Made by a program: the position numbers and the translations under genes. Below the pieces are notes generated by a model. It made no database searches and was not told the DNA's origin. It worked only from the letters and a program-made list of their open reading frames with translations. From contig NZ_RBXA01000001.1 of assembly GCF_003634755.1 (NCBI RefSeq), positions 1,054,001 to 1,118,000 of the forward strand: 64,000 nt of DNA, given 5' to 3'. Shown piece by piece: positions 37,429 through 46,386 of the stretch; position 1 is the first letter of the stretch; each line of letters begins with the position of its first letter. The stretch comes from Flavobacterium limicola. GTDB taxonomy: Bacteria; Bacteroidota; Bacteroidia; Flavobacteriales; Flavobacteriaceae.

Positions 37429-38685
37429 CTACAAATCAAATTGCTTTATTTTTCTATATAAAGTCCGTTCCGAAATACCTAATTCGTCTGCGGCAGCTTT
37501 TCGTTTTCCTTTATTTTTTTCTAATGATTTTTTAATCATTTCAATTTCTTTTTGTTCTAAACGTAAAGTTTCCTCTTCCTCAACGGTTTCTGCAAAAAGA
37601 TAATTATCATCATGTTCCTGGTATAAATCCTCATTGTTTTGAGACGCTATTAAGGAAGCTCTAGGTTCTTCTTCAAAATCTATTTCACTGTCATTTTCTT
37701 TTGAACCGTATATTTTTTTTATCAAATGCTGATTCGTCTCTTGCACTTTTGAACTTCCGCTTTGAATCAGTTCCAGTGTTAATTTTTTCAAATCATTCAA
37801 ATCACTTTTCATGTCAAAAAGGACTTTGTACAAAATTTCCCTTTCGGTACTGAAATCACTTTCGCTTTTTTTATCTTTTATAACAGAGGGTAAATTGCTT
37901 CCCTGAACTGGTAAATAAGATTGTAACGTCACTGCTGATATATCCCGATTAGTTTCTAAAACGGAGATTTGCTCGGCAACATTTCGCAATTGTCGAATGT
38001 TTCCGCTCCAACGAAATTTCTGCAACAATTGAATAGCATTTTCGTCTAGTTTCAAAGGAGGCATTTTATATTTATGGGCAAAATCAGCAACGAATTTCCG
38101 GAACAACAAATGAATGTCGTCTTTTCGATCGCGTAAAGGTGGTAAAGTAATATCTACCGTACTTAAACGATAATATAAATCCTCTCTGAATTTCCCTTTT
38201 TCGATAGCATCAAATAAATTCACATTGGTAGCTGCCACAATTCGTACGTCTGTTTTCTGTACTTGCGAAGAACCTACTTTTATGAATTCACCATTTTCGA
38301 GAACACGTAATAAACGCACTTGAGTAGTAAGAGGCAATTCACCAACTTCATCCAGAAAGATAGTTCCGCCATCAGCGACTTCAAAATAACCCTCACGAGT
38401 TCCTGTGGCTCCGGTAAAAGCACCTTTTTCATGTCCAAAAAGTTCACTGTCAATAGTTCCTTCTGGAATGGCTCCACAGTTTACGGCAATGTATTTTCCA
38501 TGTTTTCTATGCGAAAGCGAATGGATAATTCTAGGAATATTCTCTTTTCCAACTCCGCTTTCTCCCGCTACTAATACCGTGATATCAGTAGGAGCAACCT
38601 GTATGGCTTTTTCTATCGCACGATTAAGCTTCGGGTCATTCCCGATAATCTCAAAACGTTGTTTTATAGCTTGAACTGATTCCAT
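37429..38685 (-). CDS. Sigma-54-dependent transcription activator (no sensor domain)
   Basis: AAA+ enhancer-binding protein of 418 residues that opens promoters bound by sigma-54 polymerase. It begins almost directly with the AAA+ domain: Walker A GESGVGKE, the sigma-54 contact loop GAFTGA, Walker B GGTIFLDEVGEL, and the arginine-finger region. A linker of about 90 residues, acidic, leads to a Fis-type helix-turn-helix (AAADELGISERTLYRKIKQ). There is no receiver, GAF or PAS domain, so control must come from expression level or a partner protein. The sigma-54 gene is not in the window. Confidence 0.92.
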   Translation of the reverse strand: MESVQAIKQRFEIIGNDPKLNRAIEKAIQVAPTDITVLVAGESGVGKENIPRIIHSLSHRKHGKYIAVNCGAIPEGTIDSELFGHEKGAFTGATGTREGYFEVADGGTIFLDEVGELPLTTQVRLLRVLENGEFIKVGSSQVQKTDVRIVAATNVNLFDAIEKGKFREDLYYRLSTVDITLPPLRDRKDDIHLLFRKFVADFAHKYKMPPLKLDENAIQLLQKFRWSGNIRQLRNVAEQISVLETNRDISAVTLQSYLPVQGSNLPSVIKDKKSESDFSTEREILYKVLFDMKSDLNDLKKLTLELIQSGSSKVQETNQHLIKKIYGSKENDSEIDFEEEPRASLIASQNNEDLYQEHDDNYLFAETVEEEETLRLEQKEIEMIKKSLEKNKGKRKAAADELGISERTLYRKIKQFDL

Positions 38686-38710
38686 ATTATTTTTGTTTAA
38701 AGTTTTCTTT

Positions 38711-38752
38711 GTTTCAGGTTTAAAGTTATCGAGACAACTTTAAACCTGAAAC
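38711..38752. repeat. Seventeen-base perfect inverted repeat
   Basis: GTTTCAGGTTTAAAGTT is exactly complementary to 38736-38752 across eight bases. It lies between the miaB stop and the start of the sigma-54 activator, and on the minus strand would form a strong hairpin in the leader of the activator mRNA or end the miaB transcript. The sequence CTGAAAC is repeated once more at its edge. Confidence 0.75.
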
Positions 38753-38769
38753 CTGAAACAAACTTTTTT

Positions 38770-40215
38770 TTAATTCATCTCACTCAACCCAACTGCTTCA
38801 CCTTTCAAAGTTCCGCTTGTGCAAGAAGTGATTCTCACATTCACAAAATCTCCAATCTTGTAATTTTCTTTTGGAAAAACCACGGTAATACTTTGTGAAT
38901 TTCTTCCTGAAAATTCTTCTGTCGATTTTTTGGAAACTTTCTCAACCAAAACTTCTACAGTTTGTCCAATGAATTCCTCAGAGCGGAACCAAGCGTGTTT
39001 TTGTTGTAAATCGACAATTTCCTGTAATCTTCGTGCTTTTGTTTCTTCTGGAACGTCGTCTTCCATTTTTCTTCCTGCCAATGTTCCCGGACGTTCGGAA
39101 TAGGAGTACATATAACCAAAATTATATTTCACATATTCCATCAAGCTCATTGTGTCTTGATGATCTTCTTCGGTTTCTGTAGGGAAACCAGCAATCATAT
39201 CCTGCGAAATGGAGCTGTTCGGAATAATGGTTCTGATTTTATCAATCAAAGTCATGTATTCTTCACGCGTATGCAAACGATTCATCTCTCTTAGGATTCT
39301 ATTGCTTCCGGACTGCACTGGCAAGTGAATGTGTTTGCAAATATTAGGATGTTTTGCAATCACATGTAAAATACTTTCGTGCATGTCTTGCGGATTTGAT
39401 GTCGAAAATCGGATTCTCATTTTAGGAAAGCCAACAGCCACCATTTCTAATAATTGGTCAAAGTCAACAGCAGTAGCTTTTTGCATTTCGGTAGCATTCT
39501 CAAAATCTTTTTTCAATCCGCCGCCGTACCAAAGGAAACTATCCACGTTTTGTCCCAAAAGCGTAATTTCTTTAAACCCTTTGTCCCATAAATCCTGAAT
39601 TTCGGTCATGATACTTTGTGGTTCACGGCTGCGTTCGCGTCCGCGGGTAAAAGGTACCACGCAAAACGTACACATATTATCACAACCACGCGTGATAGAA
39701 ACCAAAGCTGTAATTCCGTTGCTCATCAATCGAACCGGTGAAATATCACCATAGGTTTCGTCTTTCGACAAAATCACGTTAATCGCATCGCGACCTTCTT
39801 CGACTTCTTGCAAAAGGTTTGGTAAATCTTTATAGGCATCAGGACCCACAACAAGATCAACGATTTTTTCTTCTTCTAGGAATTGACTTTTTAGACGTTC
39901 GGCCATGCAACCCAAAACTCCAACTTTCATCTTTGGATTAATTCGTTTCACCGCATTGTATTTCTCCAAACGTTTACGAATGGTTTGCTCAGCCTTGTCC
40001 CGAATGGAACAAGTATTAACCAAAACTAAATCGGCTTCTTCCAGCACTTGCGTCGTATTATATCCGTTTCCAGATAATATGGAAGCTACAATTTCGCTGT
40101 CCGAAAAATTCATCGCGCAACCGTAACTTTCTATAAATAGCTTTTTTGTGTTCTCGGGTTTATTTTCTAAAACAAGACTCTCACCTTGTTTGCTTTCTTC
40201 AATAATCTTTTCCAT
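38770..40215 (-). CDS. miaB: tRNA-2-methylthio-N6-dimethylallyladenosine synthase MiaB
   Basis: Radical-SAM methylthiotransferase that modifies A37 of tRNAs. The 481 residues show an N-terminal UPF0004 domain (ESYGCAMNFSDSE, CSIRDKAE, GCMAE), the radical-SAM cluster motif CDNMCTFC and FTRGRERSR, and a C-terminal TRAM domain near 420-475. All six cluster cysteines appear present. The gene has its own promoter and is divergent from topA. Confidence 0.96.
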   Translation of the reverse strand: MEKIIEESKQGESLVLENKPENTKKLFIESYGCAMNFSDSEIVASILSGNGYNTTQVLEEADLVLVNTCSIRDKAEQTIRKRLEKYNAVKRINPKMKVGVLGCMAERLKSQFLEEEKIVDLVVGPDAYKDLPNLLQEVEEGRDAINVILSKDETYGDISPVRLMSNGITALVSITRGCDNMCTFCVVPFTRGRERSREPQSIMTEIQDLWDKGFKEITLLGQNVDSFLWYGGGLKKDFENATEMQKATAVDFDQLLEMVAVGFPKMRIRFSTSNPQDMHESILHVIAKHPNICKHIHLPVQSGSNRILREMNRLHTREEYMTLIDKIRTIIPNSSISQDMIAGFPTETEEDHQDTMSLMEYVKYNFGYMYSYSERPGTLAGRKMEDDVPEETKARRLQEIVDLQQKHAWFRSEEFIGQTVEVLVEKVSKKSTEEFSGRNSQSITVVFPKENYKIGDFVNVRITSCTSGTLKGEAVGLSEMN

Positions 40216-40232
40216 CCTATGTTTTCAAAGTG

Positions 40233-40264
40233 CAAAGATAACGCAATTCAAATAAATATGACAA
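40233..40264 (-). promoter_or_regulatory. miaB promoter
   Basis: On the minus strand TTG (40262-40264) and TATCTTTG (40233-40240) are 21 bases apart, a complete Bacteroidota -33/-7 pair, 18 bases before the miaB ATG. Confidence 0.55.
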
Positions 40265-40417
40265 GATGTCAGATTAAGAATTAACACTATTTTAAGGCGT
40301 TCGAAGTAACGGATAAATTGATTCAAAATTTACTGAATTTAAATATGTTAAAACCCGCCATTGAACGATTAAATTGACTTTTAAAATTTAAAAAACTTAA
40401 AATTTAAAAAAATCATA

Positions 40418-40425
40418 TACTTTTG
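40418..40425 (+). promoter_or_regulatory. -7 promoter element for topA
   Basis: TACTTTTG matches TAnnTTTG and lies 21 bases before the topA ATG. The stretch before it holds direct repeats of AAAATTTAAAAAA and no clear -33 TTG. Confidence 0.5.
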
Positions 40426-40445
40426 CCGACATAAACAATCGGAAT

Positions 40446-42959
40446 ATGGCAAAGAATTTAGTTATAGTGGAATCACCTGCAAAGGCAAAAACAATCGAAA
40501 AATTTTTAGGGAGTGATTTTCAGGTAGAGTCCAGTTACGGACATATTGCCGACTTACCATCCAAAGAAATTGGAGTAGATGTGGAAAATGGTTTCAAACC
40601 TAAATATGAAGTTTCTGCTGATAAAAAAGCGTTGGTTACTAAATTAAAAGGACTAGCTAAAAAAGCTGAAATGGTTTGGTTAGCAAGTGATGAGGATCGC
40701 GAGGGTGAGGCTATTTCTTGGCATTTAGCCGAAGAATTAAAATTAGACAAAAGCAAAACAAAACGAATTGTATTTCACGAAATTACTAAAACTGCGATTC
40801 TAAAAGCAATTGATAATCCACGTGAAATTGATTATAATTTAGTTAATGCACAACAAGCACGTCGTGTATTAGATCGATTGGTTGGATATGAATTGTCTCC
40901 TGTACTTTGGAGAAAAATAAAAGGAGGACTTTCTGCCGGTCGTGTACAATCAGTTTCTGTTCGTTTGATTGTGGAACGTGAAAGAGAAATTCAAAATTTC
41001 AAAGCTGTTGCAACATATTCTGTTGTCGCTGAATTTACTAATGAATCAGGGAAAACATTCAAAGCCAAACTGCCTAAAAATTTCAATACTAAAAAAGAAG
41101 CCGAAGATTTTTTAAATAAAAATATAGGTTCTACATATAAGGTAGCCGATTTAGAAACGAAACCTACTAAAAAATCACCAACGGGTCCATTTACGACTTC
41201 AACTTTGCAACAAGAAGCCGCTCGTAAATTGTATTTGCCTGTTGGAATTACCATGCAACTTGCACAACGTTTGTACGAAGCCGGACTTATTACGTATATG
41301 AGAACGGATAGTGTGAACCTATCCAAAGATGCTATGGAAGCTGCTCAGGCTGAAATTATCAAATCTTACGGAAAAGAGTTCTCCAAACCACGAACATTTG
41401 TCAATAAAAGTAAAGGTGCACAGGAAGCACACGAGGCGATTCGTCCTACGGATATGTCGCGTCATACGGTTGATATCGACAGAGACCAAGCGCGTTTGTA
41501 TGATTTGATTTGGAAAAGAACGTTGGCTTCTCAAATGAGTGATGCACAATTAGAACGTACTAACGTAAAAATTGAAGCAAACAATCACGGTGAAATATTC
41601 ACGGCATCTGGAGAAGTGTTGCTTTTTGAAGGTTTTCTGAAAGTGTACTTGGAAGGTCATGATGACGATGAAGAAGAGCAAGAAGGAATGTTGCCAGCCA
41701 TGAAAGTCAATGAAAAATTACAAAACAATTATATCTCAGCAACCGAAAGGTATTCTAGGCCGCCTGCACGATATACGGAAGCTTCTTTGGTAAAAAAATT
41801 AGAAGAATTGGGAATAGGTCGTCCTTCTACTTATGCGCCAACGATTTCTACAATCATCAACAGAAATTATGTCGAGAAAGGAAATCTTGATGGACAAGAA
41901 CGTAATTATACGCAATTGACATTACAATCCGGAAAAGTAGGAGAGAAGTTGTTGAAAGAAAATACAGGTTCTGATAAAGGGAAATTAGTTCCTACAGATA
42001 TTGGAACGATTGTTACGGATTTCTTAGTTAAGAATTTTGGAAACATTTTAGATTATAATTTCACTGCAAAAGTGGAACAGGATTTCGATGAAATTGCTGA
42101 AGGAAATATCGTTTGGACAAAAATGATGCAGGAGTTCTACGATAAATTTCACCCAACGGTGAAAGATGTCGAAGCCAATGCAGAAAGAGAAAGCGGAGAA
42201 AGAATTTTGGGAACAGATCCTAAAACAGGAAAACCGGTTTCGGTTCGTTTAGGAAAATTTGGACCAATGGCTCAAATTGGAGCTGCAGATGATGAGGATA
42301 AAAAGTTTGCGAGTTTGATGAACGATCAAAACATTGGAAACATCACTCTAGAAGAAACATTGAATTTATTTTTATTGCCAAAAAATTTAGGTGAATATAA
42401 AGGAGAAGAAGTTGAAGTAAGTAATGGTCGTTACGGTCCTTATATTCGTCATGGTGCGGCTTTTGTTTCCTTGCCAAAAGGAGAAAACCCGTTAGATGTA
42501 GATTTTGAAAGAGCGCAGGAATTAATTGATGAAAAAGCAATAGCCGATGCTCCAATTGCCGTTTATAAAGGCGAAGGCGTGCAAAAAGGAACAGGTCGTT
42601 TTGGTCCTTTCATCAAATGGGACGGGTTGTTTATCAATGTAAGTAAGAAATATAATTTTGATAATTTGTCTCAAGCAGATATTGAAGCGTTGATCGAAGA
42701 TAAATTACAAAAGAATATTGATAAGGTTTTACATAATTGGGAGGACGAAGGGATTCTAGTCGAAAAAGCCCGTTGGGGACGCTCGGTTATTACTAAAGGG
42801 AAAATCAAAATTGAATTAAGCAAAGATGTTGATGCTACTAAATTGACATTGGCAGAAGTTCAGGAAATGATTGCCAAGAAAACGCCGGCCAAAAAAGTAG
42901 CTGCTAAAAAAGCACCTGCAAAGAAACTAGCAGTTAAGAAACCAGTAGCAAAAAAGTAA
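40446..42959 (+). CDS. topA: DNA topoisomerase I
   Basis: Type IA topoisomerase, 837 residues, which relaxes negative supercoils. The TOPRIM domain has VESPAKAKTIEKFLG and ASDEDREGEAI; the active tyrosine is in LITYMRTDSV; RPSTYAPTI follows. C-terminal repeats (GKPVSVRLGKFGPM, NGRYGPYIRHG, GTGRFGPFIKW) replace zinc fingers, and the chain ends in a Lys-Ala-Pro-rich tail that should bind DNA. The next gene begins three bases later. Confidence 0.97.
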   Translation: MAKNLVIVESPAKAKTIEKFLGSDFQVESSYGHIADLPSKEIGVDVENGFKPKYEVSADKKALVTKLKGLAKKAEMVWLASDEDREGEAISWHLAEELKLDKSKTKRIVFHEITKTAILKAIDNPREIDYNLVNAQQARRVLDRLVGYELSPVLWRKIKGGLSAGRVQSVSVRLIVEREREIQNFKAVATYSVVAEFTNESGKTFKAKLPKNFNTKKEAEDFLNKNIGSTYKVADLETKPTKKSPTGPFTTSTLQQEAARKLYLPVGITMQLAQRLYEAGLITYMRTDSVNLSKDAMEAAQAEIIKSYGKEFSKPRTFVNKSKGAQEAHEAIRPTDMSRHTVDIDRDQARLYDLIWKRTLASQMSDAQLERTNVKIEANNHGEIFTASGEVLLFEGFLKVYLEGHDDDEEEQEGMLPAMKVNEKLQNNYISATERYSRPPARYTEASLVKKLEELGIGRPSTYAPTISTIINRNYVEKGNLDGQERNYTQLTLQSGKVGEKLLKENTGSDKGKLVPTDIGTIVTDFLVKNFGNILDYNFTAKVEQDFDEIAEGNIVWTKMMQEFYDKFHPTVKDVEANAERESGERILGTDPKTGKPVSVRLGKFGPMAQIGAADDEDKKFASLMNDQNIGNITLEETLNLFLLPKNLGEYKGEEVEVSNGRYGPYIRHGAAFVSLPKGENPLDVDFERAQELIDEKAIADAPIAVYKGEGVQKGTGRFGPFIKWDGLFINVSKKYNFDNLSQADIEALIEDKLQKNIDKVLHNWEDEGILVEKARWGRSVITKGKIKIELSKDVDATKLTLAEVQEMIAKKTPAKKVAAKKAPAKKLAVKKPVAKK

Positions 42960-42962
42960 AAA

Positions 42963-44114
42963 ATGGAATTTGATTTTCTGAAACCCGTCGATGATGAAAT
43001 CCAGGAGTTCATAAACGGATTGACTTCGCAGCAACTAGGAAGTAAAATAGTTTTGCACACTAACGAGCAATTTCCTGATTTAAACAAGATTAAAATTGCA
43101 GTAATAGGCGTTTTAGAAAATCGAGGAGATAAAAAAGCGGTGTCGGATGTTGATTTAATACCGTTCAGAAAAGAGTTGTATGGATTGTTTCCGGGAAACT
43201 GGGACGCTTCTATTGCGGATTTAGGTGATATTGCTGCAGGGAATTCGGTTACGGACACTTATTTTGCAGTAAAAAAAGTGGTGGCAAGTTTGATTAAGAA
43301 AAAAATCACGCCAATAGTTATAGGAGGTTCTCAGGATATAACGTATGCGCTTTACAGAGCTTACGATGATTTGGAACAAATGGTCAACTTGGTTTCTATT
43401 GATAATAAATTTGATTTCGGAAAAGAAGATGAAGCAGTTTCTGCAACTTCTTATTTGACAAAAATAATTATAGACGAGCCTAATAATCTTTTTAACTATT
43501 GTAACATAGGGTATCAAACTTATTTTAATTCTCAGGAAGAAATAGATTTGATAGAAAAATTATTCTTTGATGGATATAGATTAGGAGAAGTTTCTAATAA
43601 TATTGCTATTTCAGAGCCAGTTTTTAGGGATGCTGATTTGGTAAGTGTTGATTTGAATTCTTTGAAATCGTCTGATTCTGGAAATTTTATTTCATTTCAA
43701 CCGAATGGATTTAATGGAAAAGAGATCTGTTCTTTGTCTCGATATGCGGGAATAAGTGATAAAGTATCTTCGTTTGGGATATTCAACCACAATAATTCAA
43801 TACAAGAATCGGTACTAATTGCGCAGGTGATTTGGTATTTTATTGAAGGGTTTCATTATCGTTCGAATGAGTATCCTTTTGGGAGCAAAGAAAATTATTT
43901 AAAATACATTGTTCCATTGGAGGAAGAGGAGCTTGTTTTTTATAAAAGTGACAAAACGGATCGCTGGTGGATAGAAATTCCATTTGTTTCAAATGTTAAT
44001 AATAAATTAAAAAGAAATACGTTATTACCATGTTCTTATGATGAATACTTGCAGGCTTGTAATCAAGAATTGCCTGAGAGATGGTGGAAAGCACAACGCA
44101 AAAACATTGTTTAA
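42963..44114 (+). CDS. Arginase/formimidoylglutamase-family protein, metal site degenerate
   Basis: 383 residues with the ureohydrolase fold pattern. The usual manganese ligands are damaged: the GG(D/G)H position reads GGSQ (121-124), DAHxD reads DNKFD (147-151), and DxD reads DLN (230-232). Several ligands are lost, so hydrolysis of formimidoylglutamate or arginine is doubtful. It lies between topA and gldKLMN, and a structural or regulatory role is possible. Automated annotation would call it formimidoylglutamase; I keep the family but not the activity. Confidence 0.8.
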   Translation: MEFDFLKPVDDEIQEFINGLTSQQLGSKIVLHTNEQFPDLNKIKIAVIGVLENRGDKKAVSDVDLIPFRKELYGLFPGNWDASIADLGDIAAGNSVTDTYFAVKKVVASLIKKKITPIVIGGSQDITYALYRAYDDLEQMVNLVSIDNKFDFGKEDEAVSATSYLTKIIIDEPNNLFNYCNIGYQTYFNSQEEIDLIEKLFFDGYRLGEVSNNIAISEPVFRDADLVSVDLNSLKSSDSGNFISFQPNGFNGKEICSLSRYAGISDKVSSFGIFNHNNSIQESVLIAQVIWYFIEGFHYRSNEYPFGSKENYLKYIVPLEEEELVFYKSDKTDRWWIEIPFVSNVNNKLKRNTLLPCSYDEYLQACNQELPERWWKAQRKNIV

Positions 44115-44245
44115 AATGTTTTTTATTTTTGTGTTAATGTTTTTATAAAAAAAAGTAATTTCTTTTGTTTAAAAAATTGTTTTTTATAAAAATAATAAAT
44201 AGGTTTACACACTTAAAAATAATGAATAGTTAATCCAAAAATTAT

Positions 44246-45652
44246 ATGAAGAAGTTCATTGCATTTACGGCAATTTTGACCTTATTAATTGGCTGTGGAA
44301 AGTCAAGTGACAAAGGAGAATTAGTTGGTGTTAAAGGAGGAAAATGGCATCCTGAAAAGCCTTACGGTATGACTCTGGTTCCTGGTGGGTCGTTTATAAT
44401 GGGTAAATCAGATGATGATATGGCTCATGTAGATGATGCTCCTACAAAAACAGTAACTGTTCGATCTTTCTACATGGACGAAACTGAAATAACAAACAGT
44501 GAATACCGTCAATTTGTGGAATGGGTAAAAGATTCTACAATGAGAGTGCGATTAGCTATATTAGCTGAAGAAAGTGGACTGAAAGCTGGAGGAGAAAATG
44601 CAAAAGGAAAAAATGCAGGAAGTATTGGTGACTATGCTTTTAATGATGCAGATCCTGAAAAAATGACCGCGTATGACAAGTACATGTATGACAACTACTA
44701 TAGTGTAGGTACTGATGATGATCAATATGCAGGTAGAAAATTAAACAAAAAGGTAAAGCTAATAAAGGATACAAAATTGTATCCGGATGAGTATTATACT
44801 GAAGTTATGGATTCAATGTATTTGCCTTTAGAAGCATCCTACAATGGTTTGCGTACAATAGATGTTGATAAATTGAAGTTCCGTTACTCTTGGATGGACA
44901 TTCAAGCAGCAGCTAAAGCAAAAGTGGGTAAAAGAAAAGATTTTATCAAAACTGAAGAGGTTCAAATATATCCTGATACCACAGTTTGGATTAAAGATTT
45001 CGCTTATTCCTACAATGAGCCTATGCATAATGATTATTTTTGGCACAAAGCGTATGGAGAATATCCAGTTGTGGGTGTCAAATGGACTCAAGCGAAAGCT
45101 TTTTGTGCTTGGAGAACATTAAATAAAAACACTTACATTAAATCAAAAAAGAAAGGTCAAGATTTAATAAATTCTTTTAGATTACCTACAGAAGCCGAAT
45201 GGGAATATTCTGCAAGAGGAGGTTTAGAGTCAGCCACATATCCATGGGGAGGTCCTTATACAAAAAATGACAGAGGTTGTTTTCTTGCTAATTTCAAGCC
45301 GAATAGAGGTGATTATGCTGCTGATGAAGCATTGTATACGGTAGAAGCTAAATCGTATGAGCCTAACGGTTATAATCTTTATAACATGGCGGGTAATGTT
45401 TCTGAATGGACTGATTCTGCATATGATCCAAACGCATATGAATATGTATCGTCTATGAATCCAAATGTTATTGATGCTTCAAATAAGCGTAAAGTTGTTC
45501 GTGGAGGTTCTTGGAAAGACGTTGCTTATTTCCTACAGGTAAGCACAAGGGATTTCGAATATGCGGATTCAGCAAGAAGCTTTATTGGTTTTAGAACTGT
45601 CCAAGATTACATGGGATTGCAGACTACTGGAACTGGAAAAAAAAATAAATAG
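44246..45652 (+). CDS. gldK: Gliding motility / T9SS lipoprotein GldK
   Basis: Outer-membrane lipoprotein that forms the periplasmic ring of the type IX secretion system with GldN. The lipobox ends in LLIGC (Cys17). The 468 residues contain a formylglycine-generating-enzyme-like (sulfatase-modifying) fold: MTLVPGGSFIMG, DETEITNSEYRQFV, RLPTEAEWEYSARGG, NMAGNVSEWTDSAYD and VVRGGSW. It is first in the gldKLMN operon. Confidence 0.96.
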   Translation: MKKFIAFTAILTLLIGCGKSSDKGELVGVKGGKWHPEKPYGMTLVPGGSFIMGKSDDDMAHVDDAPTKTVTVRSFYMDETEITNSEYRQFVEWVKDSTMRVRLAILAEESGLKAGGENAKGKNAGSIGDYAFNDADPEKMTAYDKYMYDNYYSVGTDDDQYAGRKLNKKVKLIKDTKLYPDEYYTEVMDSMYLPLEASYNGLRTIDVDKLKFRYSWMDIQAAAKAKVGKRKDFIKTEEVQIYPDTTVWIKDFAYSYNEPMHNDYFWHKAYGEYPVVGVKWTQAKAFCAWRTLNKNTYIKSKKKGQDLINSFRLPTEAEWEYSARGGLESATYPWGGPYTKNDRGCFLANFKPNRGDYAADEALYTVEAKSYEPNGYNLYNMAGNVSEWTDSAYDPNAYEYVSSMNPNVIDASNKRKVVRGGSWKDVAYFLQVSTRDFEYADSARSFIGFRTVQDYMGLQTTGTGKKNK

Positions 45653-45694
45653 TACAAATAAACCAAATCTATAAAACAAAAAAAACAAATTATT

Positions 45695-46342
45695 ATGGCA
45701 TTGTTAAGTAAAAAAGTAATGAATTTCTCTTATGGTATGGGAGCAGCAGTTGTAATTATTGGAGCATTATTCAAAATCACACACATAGAGTTCGGATTTA
45801 TAACTGGAAATTTAATGCTTACAATCGGTCTTGTGGTTGAAGCTGCTATTTTTGCACTTTCAGCATTCGAACCAGTTGATGATGAATTAGATTGGACTCT
45901 AGTTTACCCTGAATTAGCTAACGGTGTTAAAGGTGATGTGAAAAGCAAAGTTGTAGCAAAATCAGATGAGCAAGGTATGTTGTCTCAAAAATTAGATGCT
46001 ATGTTAAAAGATGCTAAAATTGACGGTGAATTAATGTCAAGTTTAGGAAATAGCATTAAAAATTTCGAATCTGCAGCTAAAAATATTTCGCCAACAGTAG
46101 ATTCTATTTCTGCAACTAAAAAATACAGTGAAGAATTATCCATGGCTGCGGCACAAATGGAATCATTGAATAGCTTGTATAAAGTTCAACTGGAAAGTGC
46201 TTCAAGAAATGCTGAAGCAAATAAAGAAATTGCTGAAAATGCTGGTAAATTAAAAGAACAGATGCAATCTATGACTGCAAATATTGCTTCCTTGAATAAT
46301 GTTTATGGAGGTATGCTTTCTGCGATGAATAATAAAGGATAA
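45695..46342 (+). CDS. gldL: Gliding motility / T9SS motor protein GldL
   Basis: Inner-membrane protein of 215 residues with two membrane helices (about 12-29 and 36-55) and a long cytoplasmic helical domain. A glutamate in the second helix (VVEAAIF) is the residue expected to couple proton flow. With GldM it forms the rotary motor that drives gliding and type IX secretion. Confidence 0.95.
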   Translation: MALLSKKVMNFSYGMGAAVVIIGALFKITHIEFGFITGNLMLTIGLVVEAAIFALSAFEPVDDELDWTLVYPELANGVKGDVKSKVVAKSDEQGMLSQKLDAMLKDAKIDGELMSSLGNSIKNFESAAKNISPTVDSISATKKYSEELSMAAAQMESLNSLYKVQLESASRNAEANKEIAENAGKLKEQMQSMTANIASLNNVYGGMLSAMNNKG

Positions 46343-46386
46343 TTAGTTTCAAACTATAAATACAAATAAACTAATTATTAGAAAAT

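Noticed and set aside
44124..44131. TATTTTTG as promoter of gldKLMN
   Set aside because: It matches the -7 box but lies 115 bases before the ATG in a T-rich stretch just after the upstream stop, with no -33 element at usual spacing; too weak to list.
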